DNA from: Apus apus
Lineage: Eukaryota > Chordata > Aves > Apodiformes > Apodidae
Direction of reading: 5' to 3'
NCBI RefSeq assembly: GCF_020740795.1
Contig: NC_067305.1
Coordinates: 1,674,001-1,738,000, forward strand
DNA: 64,000 nucleotides
Below, piece by piece: positions 12,301 to 23,173 of this stretch (positions are counted from its first letter, which is position 1; each line of letters opens with the position of its first letter). The position numbers and the translations under genes are program-made. The notes under the pieces were generated by a model. That model made no database searches. It worked only from the letters and a program-made list of their open reading frames with translations, and was not told where the DNA came from.

Positions 12301-12825
12301 GGTGGTTCCCAGTTGATGTTGTTCAACCAGAGGGAAGAGGCTGGTTTCAGACTGGGCTTGCTGGGGAGCAGGTACCACCAGGCTTTGTCTCACAGAGGTG
12401 TGTGCAACCTCCTGCAATGTTACCTCTATCATGTTTTAAGCCCATATCTTCTGGATCATGGATCATGATGGGGACACGTCACATCAGGTGTTGCTGGTCC
12501 TGGCTCATATTTTTCATGCTATTCCAGACAATTGACCCACTTGAAATGTTTCTATTTCCGAAGAAATTATAATTAATCAAATACAAGTGATGACTCTGAA
12601 GAGATTGTTTTCATGATCCCACGTCCAAAGCCATCCCAAGTGGCCTCATACAGGAGACCCATCAACACACTCACTACCCAGAGGCTGCAGCTCATCCTGG
12701 TGGTTCAGCCTGGGGTTTTCCAACAGCTCCAGCCCTTCCAGTTGCCAAGGGAGGGCCCCAGAATGGGATCTGTCCCTCAGAGGCAGCCACTCATTGGAAG
12801 CAGAAGAAAGAAGTGTTGATAAATC
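12301..12825. other. Non-coding DNA, nothing recognised
   Basis: A short AT-rich patch lies at 12540-12615 (gaaattataattaatcaaat). Confidence 0.4.
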
Positions 12826-13372
12826 ACAGGATCACAGCACGTCAGGGGTTGGAAGGGACCTCCAAAGATCATCCAGGCCAACCCCCCTGCCAGAGAAGGA
12901 CCAAATCCAGGGCACATCCCTCAGAAAGGCATCCAGACAGGTCTGGAAAGTCTCCAGAGAAGGAGACTCCACAGCCTCTCTGGGCAGCCTGTCCCAGGGC
13001 TCTGTCACCCTCACAGGAAAGAAGTTCTTCCTCATCTTGAGCTGGAACTTCCTGGGCTCCAGTTTGAATCCATTGCCCCTCGTCCTGTCCCAGGGCACAA
13101 GTGACAAGAGCTTGTCCTGCCTTCTTGCTGCCCTCATGGATTGATAGACATTCATGAGATGCCCCCTCAGGCTTCTCCTCTCCAGACTGAACAGCCCCAG
13201 GTCTCTCAGCCTTTCCTCCTCAGGCAGGTGTTCCAGTCCCTTCATCATCCTCGTGGCCTCCCTTGGCCTCTCCCCAGTAGATCCCTGTCCCTCTGGAACT
13301 GGGGAGCCCAGAACTGGACTCAACACTCCAAGTGAGGTCTCACCAGGGCCGAGCAGAGGGGGATGAGAACCT
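12826..13372 (-). mobile_element. CR1 LINE, 3' part with open ORF2 C-terminus, inverted twin
   Basis: Antisense CR1; the minus-strand frame 13488-12832 is open for 218 codons and matches the copy at 1938-2432 almost residue for residue over about 150 codons. Its 5' side extends somewhat further than the twin. The retained frame and high identity suggest a young subfamily or gene conversion. Confidence 0.9.
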
Positions 13373-13858
13373 CCTTCAGTAGAGGGATGTATTTTATGCT
13401 GCCTGACAGCCAGTGAATCACTCCTCTCCTCTTCACGGAACTGAGCAGCTGAAGTCTGACCTGCTCCACACCCCCTGGGAGCTACCAAGGGGTGACCATC
13501 AACCTGTGGTCATTGTGTCTCCCACCCATCCCATGAGAGATCCCGAGGAGGTTTCTCATGGCTCCTTCCTTCTGCCTCTTTGGGGGGTGTTTTCCCTCCC
13601 CTGGCAGAGCCTGGAGCTGCAGAGCTGAAAACCACCAGGGTCCCCATCTCTGCTGACCTGCATCTTTGCTCTGCTCCTGTCATTAGAGCCACCCAGCCCA
13701 TCCAGTGGGTGACAGGTGCTTAATTGCTCTTAAGTGGCTCCTAGATAATTGGGGAGGTCTTTAGCTACTTGTGACTTCCTCGGATAAACAACAGGAGGAG
13801 GAAAATGTCCACATGGAGCAGTTAACCAATGGCCTGGCTGCCCAAACTCTATGTCCCG
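13373..13858. other. Non-coding DNA with small AT-rich island at 13705-13800
   Basis: Contains gcttaattgctcttaagtgg and ctagataattggggagg. A candidate regulatory element by composition only. Confidence 0.35.
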
Positions 13859-14335
13859 TGTGCTGGCACTGGTGATACTGGGATCCTGGGGTCAGTTCTG
13901 GGCCCCTCAGCACAAGCAGGACACGGAGGGGCTGGAGCGTGTCCAGGGAAGGGCAGTGGAGCTGGGGAAGGGGCTGGAGCACAAGTGTGAGCAGGAGCAG
14001 CTGAGGGAGCTGGGGGTTCAGCCTGGAGACAAGGAGGTGAGGGGAGACCTGCTGGCTCTGCAGCTGCTTGAGAGGAGGTTGGAGCCAGGGGGGTCGGGCT
14101 CTGCTCCCCAGGAACAAGTGACAGGACAAGAGGAAATGGCCTCAAGTTGCACCAGGGGAGGTTGAGATTGGATCTGGGGAACAATTTCTTCCCCAAAAGG
14201 GCTGTCAGGCCCTGGCCCAGGCTGCCCAGGGCAGGGGAGAGGCCCCATCCCTGGAGGGATTTCAAAGCCCTGTAGATGTGGTGCTGGGGGACACGGGGCA
14301 GTGGTGGCCTTGGCAGGGCTGGGTTAGTGGTTGCA
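13859..14335 (+). mobile_element. CR1 LINE, second subfamily
   Basis: Sense copy closely similar to 9212-9732 and 4538-4868. Its 3' end is decayed (gttgcacttcccagaataat), and it abuts an antisense CR1. Confidence 0.88.
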
Positions 14336-14345
14336 CTTCCCAGAA

Positions 14346-14606
14346 TAATTTAATGGTTTGGGTTGGAAGGGACCTTCAAGATCATCCAGTCCCAACCCCC
14401 CTGCATGGGCAAGGACACCTCCCACCAGCCCAGGCTGCTCCAAGCCCCATCCAACCTGCCCTTCAACACTGCCAGGGATGGGGCAGCCACAGCTTCCCTG
14501 GGCAACCCGGGCCAGGCTCTCACCACCCTCACACTCCAGAATTCCCTCCTCATGTCTCCCCTCAATCTCCCTCTTCCAGTTTTCATCCATCCCCCCTTGT
14601 CCTCTC
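14346..14606 (-). mobile_element. CR1 LINE 3' fragment
   Basis: Antisense CR1 from ggtttgggttggaagggacc to the ccttgtcctctc block. It is cut abruptly at about 14607 by the inverted-duplication breakpoint. Confidence 0.88.
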
Positions 14607-14616
14607 AGTCTAAGGC

Positions 14617-14672
14617 CTTGTAAAGGTCTTTTCCAACCCAAACAATTCCATTATTCCCTTCTATGACTCTAT
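14617..14672 (+). mobile_element. CR1 LINE 3' tip carried by the inverted duplication
   Basis: Only the last ~55 bp of a sense CR1 (gtcttttccaacccaaacaa, then ttctatgactctat). It is the reverse complement of the CR1 start at 3171-3218. Confidence 0.8.
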
Positions 14673-14872
14673 CCTAGGCCTGGCTCCTCCACGGGACCAG
14701 CACAGCCCCAGTCCTCCAAACCCAGACCCTGCACCCCAAGTCCCCAGGGCTGGCACCTCCTCCTGGCACCAGCGGCAGCGGAAGAATCCCTGGTGCCCCC
14801 TCTTGGGCCTGGGCTCTGCTGCCTTCCCTGCCTCTTGGTCCAGCATCTCCCGACCCCCTCCCTGCTCCCTCT
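14621..14872 (-). repeat. Inverted duplication, copy 2 (partner 2969-3218)
   Basis: Reverse-complement copy of 2969-3218. On its left it breaks abruptly into a different, oppositely oriented CR1 fragment (14346-14606), marking a rearrangement breakpoint at about 14607-14621. Confidence 0.85.
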
Positions 14873-15199
14873 GGGGGTAGGCAGGGGTTGGGGATGCCAG
14901 GGATGGGAATGGGGTGGGGTGGGATGCATTGGGATGCAATGGGGTGTAGCCCCCAACCCAGCATTAAATACCTGCACAGGGGAAGGGCTGAGATTTCCCC
15001 TTGTCCCACTCCAGGCTGAAGGAAATGCAGGCTGAGACCTCAGAGCCAGCAGCAGACCTGGGACAAGAGTCCAAGTCTTCCAGGAGTTTCCTTGTCCTCT
15101 GAACAGCAGAGGCTGCGCTGCATGTGGAGCTTTCCTGGGAGCATCTCTCTGCCTTAGTCTCCTCTAGAAGAGCTTTGTTCCAAAGCTAACCCTGTGTGG
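14873..15199. other. Non-coding DNA, nothing recognised
   Basis: Gap between the inverted duplication and a CR1, with a short gggatg-rich patch at 14890-14945. Confidence 0.4.
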
Positions 15200-15790
15200 A
15201 GTCAGAGAGTCATCAGGGGCAGAAGGAACCTCTGGAGATCACCCAGTCCAACCCCCTGCCAGAGCAGGATCCCCTAGAGCAGATCCCACAGGAACACATC
15301 CAGGTGGGGTTGGAATGTCCCCAGGGATGGAGACTCCACAGCCTCCCTGGGCAGCCTGTCCCAGGGCTCTGTCACCCTCACACTCAAGAAGTGTTTCCTC
15401 ATGTTTAGCTTGACCCTCCCGTGCTCCAGTTTGTGCCCAGTGCCCCTTGTCCTGTCCCTGGGCACCCCTGAGCAGAGTCTGGCCCCATCCTCCTGCCACC
15501 CCCTGGAGATCTTCACCAGCACTGACCAGATCCCCCCTCAGCCTCCTTTTCTCCCAGCTGAGCAGCCCCAGCTCTCCCAGCCTTTCCTCCCAGGCAGATG
15601 CTCCAGCCCCCTCAGCATCTCAGTGCCCTGGGCTGGACTCTCTCCAGCAGCTCCTTGTCCTTCATGAACTGGGGAGCCCAGAACTGGACCCAGTTCTCCA
15701 GGTGAGGCCTCCCCAGGGCAGAGCAGAGGGGCAGGAGAACCTCCCTGACCTGTTGCCATCCTCCCCTTCTGCTCCTTGACCACCCCCAGG
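15200..15790 (-). mobile_element. CR1 LINE 3' part, third subfamily
   Basis: Antisense CR1 with gagtcatcaggggcagaagg and cagtccaaccccctgccaga, continuing to cagaactggacccagttctc. The reverse frame keeps [24 protein letters not shown] residues. It differs from neighbouring copies in the tail region. Confidence 0.88.
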
Positions 15791-16689
15791 CAAGACCCTG
15801 CTGGACTTTGACCATCACCACGTTCAACCCTCGCGGCTGCTCCTGGGGTGAGGATCTCTGTGCTCTGGGGCCCAAGAAGGTGCCAAGTGCCCCAGTTTGT
15901 GCAAACGCTGCTGGCCGGGGGGGGCGAATGACCCCCCCCAGAAATGGGGACCCTCCCCCATAAAGCCCCCTTGATTCACCAGGAGAAGAAAAGGGCAACA
16001 AATGTTATTCCCGATGAATAATTCACGGGGCTCCGAGCGCCTTCGTTACCCTCCAGGAGGACCTGGGGGAGGCAGCTTGAAAGGCCCCGTAAAAGGAAAC
16101 AGGAGAAGATTTATCTTTCAGCTTGGCCAAAGCCCCATCACCCAGGGCTGGGGAGAGGGGGGGAGGCCACTGCAGCCCCCCAGTCCTGTCCCCCCTCCCT
16201 GCTGGTGCTTGGTTCAAATAGGAAGCGTTCAGGGCGCTGCTGGGGGCTCAGCCCAGAGGTCTTCTCCAAAGAGCTGGCTTTGGTGTTTGGAGCTGAATGG
16301 TGGATGGTCCTCCTCCTTCACCCCCCCTGACCTGCACAGGGGGTGGTTGTGGGGTCACAGCACCCACACCAGCCTGCACTGCAGAAGCTGGGGGGCAATC
16401 TTCACCCCACGGAGCTCTGGAGACACTGCTGTGTGGGGGTTGGTGTCCTACAGAGGCACTGAGCCCACCTGGGTGGTGTCACACACCTGCTGCCACCAGG
16501 AGATGGGTACCAGGATGGTCAGGTATGAGCAGCTTTCTGCCTGGCCCATCCTGGGACAGGGATTGCCATCTGGTGTGCTGCTGTGGGACATGGCTTCATG
16601 GTGCCACCTTCTCTTCACAACCTCTTTAAACGTTCCTGGCCCTTCTCCAGGGAAGCCAGGACACCTGGGAGTTTGATTTTTGGAGAGCT
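15791..16689. other. Non-coding DNA, possible conserved island at 15985-16130
   Basis: Contains aacaaatgttattcccgatg, aataattcacggggctccg and agatttatctttcagcttgg. The rest is featureless. Confidence 0.4.
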
Positions 16690-17129
16690 CCAGTGATGGC
16701 TTGGAGGGTGCTCCATGGAGCAGCTCTGCTCTAGAGACAGGCTGGGAGAGTTGGGGTGTTCAGCCTGGAGAAGAGAAGGCTCCAGGGAGACCTTAGAGCA
16801 GCTTCCAGTGCCTGAAGGGGCTCCAGGAAAGCTGGGGAGGGACTTGGGACAAGGGCAGGGAGGGAGAGGACAAGGGGGGATGGATGAAAACTGGGAGAGG
16901 GAGATTGAGGTGAGACATGAGGAGGGAATTCTGGAGTGTGAGGGTGGTGAGAGCCTGGCCCAGGTTGCCCAGGGAAGCTGTGGCTGCCCCATCCCTGGCA
17001 GTGTTGAAGGGCAGGTTGGATGGGGCTTGGAGCAGCCTGGGCTGGTGGGAGGTGTCCCTGCCCATGCAGGGGGCTGGGAATTGATTTTTCAAGGTCCCTT
17101 CCAACCCAAACTATTCTATGAGTCTATGG
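16690..17129 (+). mobile_element. CR1 LINE 3' part
   Basis: Sense CR1 ending in the clear octamer tail attctatgagtctatgg. At its 5' edge it carries gatggcttggagggtgctcc, shared only with the copy at 26101-26546. Confidence 0.92.
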
Positions 17130-18608
17130 AACAGTCTCAGCCTCAGGGCGTGGCCATCAGCCCTTGTGATGGGCCAGTGGGCTCAGAACCTGGTCCTAGA
17201 CAGAACCAGCAGGGATGTGACCCTGGAGGAGCCACGGATCAGCTGGGAAGGGCACGATGGGCACGGACAGGGAGGACTTTGCCAGAACATGAGGCTGGAG
17301 GCTCAGCAGGGGGGACAAGGAACCCTGTCCTCCCCCTGCTCAGGCTGTGGGTGCCAAAGCTGCGCCCCCCCCCACGCACACCCAGGCTCCTGCTCCCTCC
17401 TGAATCCCAGGGGATGCTCCTCAGGCATCGCTGCTCCCCCGCGCACGGACCCCTCCAGTGAGAGGTGGAAAAAGGTAATTAATCTACAGAGAAAAAAGTG
17501 TTAATACCTCTAAGACACCGGGGACACTGGCTGTCAGCTTCCACCAATTAGTCACCTAAAACCCTGCCTGTATGATCTCTGTGGTACAGCTGAGTTGATT
17601 ACTCTAATTAATTTTGCATTGATCTGCATGGATCTGCAGCACCAGGGCCTATCACGGGCGAAGGAGGAGATGGATGCCTGAGCCCTGCTGGCTGCTGAGG
17701 AGGGAGCACACCCCGAGCTGGCTGCTCCCAGCTCCACAGCCCAGCTCTGCCAGCTCAGCCCAGGCCGCGTTGACCCAAAACTCCAGCACCCAAGGGTGCC
17801 AGATCTGTCCTCCAAGCAGGGCCAGTGGGGAAAGGAGCAGATGCCCATTTGGGGAACACCCTACCAGGGCTGGGACCTGCCACCAGGTCCTGTCCCAGCC
17901 TATCCCACCCCTGTCCCTGTCCCTGCACACACTCCCACACCCTGTCCTGTTTTCCCTGCCTTCTACGTGGTAACTTGGGTGGGTTTTTTAGAGCAAGGGC
18001 AACTTTTCCCACCTCATGTCCAGCAAACCCCATGGGGCAGAGCTGCCCCCCCTGGTACTTCTTTCCCCCTGGCATTCCCCAGGTGAATCCCACCCTTCCT
18101 GCCAGCAGAAACCAGCCAGTTCCCTCCCTGCATCCTGCCCAAGTGCTGAGATTCATTAAACCTTCATCCTCCCCTTTTTAAGAACCTTTTTCCCCCTGCT
18201 GATTTTGGGAGACATTTCACGACTGTGAAAAGCCCAAAATGTGACTTTTTCTGTCATATTTTTCTCTTCCTTCCCTGGCTGAAATTTGACCTAAATTCAT
18301 AAACCTGCTCTGAACAGTCCACCAACCCCCAGATCCTCTGCACCCTCTCTGGGCACTGGCAGGACCTGCACAGGGCAGGGTCCAGCACTATCCTGCTCAG
18401 CAGAGCTTCTCCTACTTTAGGGATGATTTTCTCCCCTCCTGACCCTCCCTGCAAGCCCTGCAGCTGCAGGGATTGTTCCCAGCACTGCTGGAGGACACAG
18501 GCCTTATTTTCCCATCTCCCAGGGTTCCATGCATCCCATGCTCCAGTTGGCCCTGGGTACCAGTGCTCACCCTCCAGCCCTGCCCTAACACCACAGTGAT
18601 GGGCTGCA
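17130..18608. other. Non-coding DNA with AT-rich island at 17465-17650
   Basis: The island holds ggtaattaatctacag, gttgattactctaattaatt and ttgcattgatctgc, a dense set of homeodomain-like TAAT motifs and an ATTGAT. Elsewhere nothing is recognised. Confidence 0.45.
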
Positions 18609-18848
18609 CAAATCACACAATCCCAGCCTGGTTTGGGTGTGAAGGGATCTCAAAGATCATCCAGTCCCACACCCCCCTGCATGGGCAGGGACACCTCCCA
18701 CCAGCCCAGGCTGCTCCAAGCCCCATCCAACCTGCCCTTCAACACTGCCAGGGATGGGGCAGCCACAGCTTCCCTGGGCAACCTGGGCCAGGCTCTCACC
18801 ACCCTCACACTCCAGAATTCCCTCCTCATGTCTCACCCAAATCTTCCC
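18609..18848 (-). mobile_element. CR1 LINE 3' fragment
   Basis: Antisense CR1, starting at the tail (aatcacacaatcccagcctg) and truncated after ctcatgtctcacccaaatct. Confidence 0.88.
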
Positions 18849-18999
18849 ACTTCCAGAATGAACCTGGTGTGGGTTGCTGGAGGAGCACGTCCTGGAAACC
18901 AGGAGAAGCAATTCCACAGCTCTCCTGTCTCCCAGGCTCTCACTGTGTCCCAGGGATCTCTTGCTACCTTTGATGTGTTTTTTGCCAGAGAGGCAGCCA

Positions 19000-19475
19000 A
19001 GGGTTTGCAGGACCCCCATGGGTCTGTAGAAACCCCACAGGTCTGCAGGAACCCCATGGGTCTGCAAGAACCCCACAGGTCTGCAGGAACCCCACAGGTC
19101 TACAGGAACCCCACAGGTCTGCAGGAACCCCACAGGTCTGTAGAAACCCCACAGGTCTGCAGGAACCCCATGGGTCTGCAAGAACCCCACAGGTCTGCAG
19201 GAACCCCACAGGTCTACAGGAACCCCACAGGTCTGCAGGACCCCCATGGGTCTGCAGAAACCCCACAAGTCAGCAGGAATCCCACAAGGCTGCAGGAACC
19301 CCATGGGTCTGCAAGAATCCTCTGGGTCTGCAGGAACCCCCATGGGTCTGCAGGAACCCCACAGGTTTGCAGGAACCCCACAGGTTTGCAGGAACCCCAT
19401 GGGTCTGCAAGAATCCCATGGGTCTGCAGGAACCCCCACGGGTCTGCAGAAATGTCTGCAGGAACCCCGTGGTTC
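19000..19475. repeat. 19-bp minisatellite with 114-bp higher-order unit
   Basis: About 25 copies of a ggtctgcaggaaccccaca-type unit. Variants (atggg, tacagg, tagaaa) recur with 114-bp periodicity (six units), so blocks were duplicated. The unit lacks stops in most frames, giving a 19-residue peptide repeat on both strands; no coding function is supported. Confidence 0.95.
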
Positions 19476-20534
19476 TCATCCCACCTTTGATCTCAACCTT
19501 CCAGGTGCCCTGGAGGCTGCAGCCACCCCCACCACCAGGACTTTGGTGCTCAGCTCCCTGCTCTGCCTCATCCCAGAGCCAGGAACCACCAAACCCCTCC
19601 CGGAGCAAACCCACCCTGGGGCTGAGGCCTTGCAGGACCCCCCAGCAACCCCCTCAGCCCAGTGCTCCCAGTCCCAAACCATCTCCTGGGCCGTTCATTA
19701 AAGTCTCAGTGCTAACGAGCCCTCCTCACTTGGTACTTCCACCAATACCACGTCCAACATAGCTTTATCCCTCCTGAAGAGGGGAAACTGAGGCACGGAG
19801 AGATCTCAACCCAAGGACAGGACGTGGAGCATCCTCCTGGTGGAGCCCCAGCACTCAGAGGGTTACCCACTGCCTTCATAAACATAATTTCCTGGGATTA
19901 ATATTAAAAATGTTTTTAATGGCTCCCACTTGTTTACTAAATAGCCAGCACGGAGATAAGTTATCAACCCTGGCTATAATTCACTATTAATCAAATATTC
20001 AAATCAGTCCTGCAGTTGGCCACAATGGGACACACACATAATTCTTCATCTCTGGTAATAATTAATCTTTTTTTCCCCCCCCCCTTTTCTTCCCTTCACT
20101 TTGGTCTCTTGCAAATATCTTTTGGTGTTAAGAGGTCCCCAGAGAGACTTGCCTCTAAATGAGGTGTAAAAATCTAAGCTGCACAAAAAATAGCATGAGG
20201 CTGGGATCGATATTCTCTTCACAGCTACATCGATTAACAACAATATTCTTCATTTATTAATTATGAAGGGGAATTTTCCATCCTTGCATCTCTTTCTTTG
20301 CTTGTTGCTTGGGTGGGTTGGCAGGGCCCCAGCCTGCCCTCCTGTCCCTCCCCACACATCCTCCAGGCCAGGAGAAAGTGGAGGTGGCAACTGGAGATGG
20401 AGGGGGTGGAGGGGAATTGGTGGGTGCAAGGGAGAGGGAGGAGAGTTTGTTTGTCCAGGAGGTCCAACCAGCTCTGCTGGGTGGGCTGAGACCTCGTGTC
20501 ACCAGTTGATGAGCTAGAGAGGAGCAGACACAGA
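19476..20534. other. Strong candidate conserved non-coding element at 19865-20275
   Basis: About 400 bp of AT-rich single-copy DNA: gggattaatattaaaaatgt, attcactattaatcaaatat, ATCGAT at 20206 (as ATCGATA) and 20229 (as ATCGATTAA), and catttattaattatgaa. It is flanked by GC-rich DNA and is the clearest enhancer-like island upstream of ONECUT3. Confidence 0.5.
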
Positions 20535-21026
20535 AGGAGGGATAAAGGACTTGGGGGTGTTGCATGATGAGAAGCTCGAGATGAGTCGTCACCGCGCGCT
20601 GGGGCCCAGAAACCACCCGTGTCCTGGGCTGTGTCACCAGCAGCGTCACCAGCAGGGCCTGGGAGGGGATTCTTCTCCTCTGCTCATCTCTGATGAGACC
20701 TTCCTGCAGGGCTAGGAACAGCTCTGGAGCCCCCAACACGAGAAGGACGTGGAGCTGTTGGAGAGAGTCCAGAGGAGGCCACAGAGATGATCCAAGGGCT
20801 GGAGCAGCTCTGCTCTGGAGCCAGGCTGGGAGAGTTGGGGTGTTCAGCCTGGAGAAGAGAAGGCTCCAGGGAGACCTTAGAGCACCTTCCAGTGCCTGAA
20901 GGGGCTCCAGGAAAGCTGGGGAGGGACTTGGGACAAGGGCAGGGAGGGAGAGGACAAGGGGGGATGGATGAAAACTGGAAGAGGGAGATTGAGGTGAGAC
21001 ATGAGGAGGAAATTCTGGACTATGAG
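20535..21026 (+). mobile_element. CR1 LINE internal fragment, 3'-truncated
   Basis: Sense CR1 that reaches further 5' than most copies here (gacttgggggtgttgcatga, then gagaaggacgtggagctgtt). It breaks off at gaggaggaaattctggacta without the 3' terminus. Loss of the 3' end implies later deletion, because CR1 insertions begin at the 3' end. Confidence 0.85.
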
Positions 21027-22670
21027 AGCTGGGAAATGACAGGGGCCGAGAGCAGGAGAGGGCAGGGGAGATGAGAGGAGGTGGGCAGCATGGTCAGAAA
21101 CTTCAGGGGCTGAGCCCTTTTCATCTTGCAGCCCCTTCACTGCCAAGAAGGGATTTTATTTTTCTCCAGGGCCCTTTGGCTTTGCCTGGGAGCTGCCACC
21201 TCCCGCTCCGGCTTTTGGAGCTGCTCCTCTAGCAAAGCCCCACCTGTCACAGAGTGACAGAGCTTACGGCACCAGCTCTGCTCAAGAGCTGCATCAGGCC
21301 TGGAATTGGCACTTCCAAATAAAAGAATTGCCTCAGACCCTTCCTTCTAACTAAAAAAAAGGACTGACATGGTGGGGGCAGACAGGAATTGTCCTGGTGG
21401 AGCGTTGGGCGCCTTCTCGGGGAACGAGAGCAGGCAGGGACTGTTCCCACTGCAGGGGTCACTTGGGCCCCAGCCCAGGCACACCTCGTCCATCGAAGGG
21501 TGTGATCGTTATTTAAAGTGAAAATTACCAGCCGGCTCTATTAGACTTTGAAATAAAAATTAGAGATGGTTTCAAATGGATTTTCCCTAACGAGGAGCGT
21601 GACGGATGGGCGGGTGGGAGCCGAGGGCGGCCGGGCGAGAGGGAGAGTCCCCAGCCCTCCCCGCTGCTCTCCTCCCTCAAAAATCCATACCAGCACTGTC
21701 CTCCCAGAGTGGCACTGGGACGGGGGCCAGGACACATCCCTCTCTCCAGATGAAAGCCAGCAAAGACGTTTCCTTCCTCTCCAGATACAGACATTTCCCT
21801 TCTCCTAAATCAAAAGCAGCATCCGGGGGACGAACGCTCCTTCCCTTCCCCTCTAAATGCCTTTGCAGCTCCCAGCCTGGTCTCTCATTCCCACCATCAT
21901 TCATTCCCAAACACCCTCAATTTGGGAGCAGAATTCGGTTCAGATGGCAGGTTTCTATTAAAAATTCAGCAGGGTCAGAACATGGTTTTGTTTTCTTCTG
22001 TTTTGTGTTCCAGGCGACCAAAATCTGACAACCCGAGCGGGGCCAGAGCAGCAAAGGTCAGACCTGGGGCTGCAGAACAACGTTTGGGTTTCGTTTGGTT
22101 TCTGCTCATTTTCTTAAACCACATTTTGCAAATCCGGGTGTGGGAGTATTTTCCTGGGAAAGGAGGAAACGAGGCCTCAGCGATTCCAACAAGACCCAAG
22201 TGATGTCTCTCCCAGTTTCATTAAACACACTTATTTTTACCTGGCGAGGTTTATTCTCTGCCCCTGCCTCGGCAGCCGAGGGGCTGGGACATGTTTCAAG
22301 CAGCAGCTCTTCACACCAAGCCCTCTTTGATTCCCGTGTTATCTTTCCAAGCACCTTATCAGCCTCTCTGGACTATCTGCTGTCCCCACCCCTCCCCTCA
22401 CCCGCTGTCAGCGAGCTCAGGGATGCTGAACGTGAAGATCCTTTTCCATCGAAGCCTCAGCGCGGGGAGATGTCGATCCAGCCAGGAACACATCCCATAG
22501 TTTCTCCCAGAAACAGGGCTGAGGACCTCCAGAGGTCCTGTCTTCTGCCAGGGTGTGTCCTAGCTCATGCTGCCCTGTCCATCCTTTGCTGCTGGAAGGA
22601 CAGGCTGCTCCAGAGATTCCCCCTTCCCACCACCGCCTTCGGTTCAGCCCCATGAGCTGCACATCATTGT
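21027..22670. other. Non-coding DNA with AT-rich patches at 21490-21600 and 21900-22240
   Basis: Patches contain gatcgttatttaaagtgaaa, atttcaaatggattttccct and ctgctcattttcttaaacca. Candidate regulatory elements; no exon recognised. Confidence 0.4.
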
Positions 22671-22909
22671 CCTCAGCTCTTCTCACCATCATGGTGACCC
22701 AAGCTCCTCTGTACCCATCCCTGGGGATGTCCTCAGCTCTTCTCACCATCTTGGTGACCCAAGCTCATCTGTACCCATCCCTGGGGATGTCCTCAGCTCT
22801 TCTCACCATCTTGGTGACCCAAGCTCATCTGTACCCATCCCTGGGGATGTCCTCAGCTCTTCTCACCATCATGGTGACCCAGCTCATCTGTACCCATCCC
22901 TGGGGATGT
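22671..22909. repeat. 60-bp tandem repeat, four copies
   Basis: Four nearly identical 60-bp units beginning cctcagctcttctcaccatc; the last is one base shorter. Copies 2 and 3 look identical, indicating recent expansion. Confidence 0.95.
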
Positions 22910-23097
22910 CCACAGCTCAGGTGTGCTTCTCTAAGTGGCTCTGAACCCCACAAGCTGGTCCAGAGCAAGGTGGTCCCCAAGACTTCCCTACAAACCCACC
23001 CTGAAGAGATGCCCCCAGGAGCTCCTCTTCCCACTCCCACCCAGCTGAATGGACGTGGTGTTGGTGGAGATGGTTTAGGGGAGAACTTTGTAGAGCC

Positions 23098-23173
23098 AGG
23101 GCTGATGGTTGGACTGGGTGATCCCAAGGGGCTTTTCCAACCCAAATAGTTCTGTGATTCTACGATTCTATGA
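23098..23173 (+). mobile_element. CR1 LINE 3' tip
   Basis: Short sense fragment ending in three degenerate octamers (gttctgtg, attctacg, attctatg), preceded by ggcttttccaacccaaatag. Confidence 0.85.

Noticed and set aside
12832..13488. 218-codon minus-strand frame as a host gene
   Set aside because: It is the C-terminal part of a CR1 retrotransposon ORF2 plus read-through.
19000..19475. CRISPR-like appearance of regularly repeated units
   Set aside because: Units are directly adjacent without unique spacers, in a vertebrate genome; a minisatellite.
18633..19490. 285-codon frame with QEPHRS-type repeats
   Set aside because: Joined translation of a CR1 fragment and the 19-bp minisatellite.
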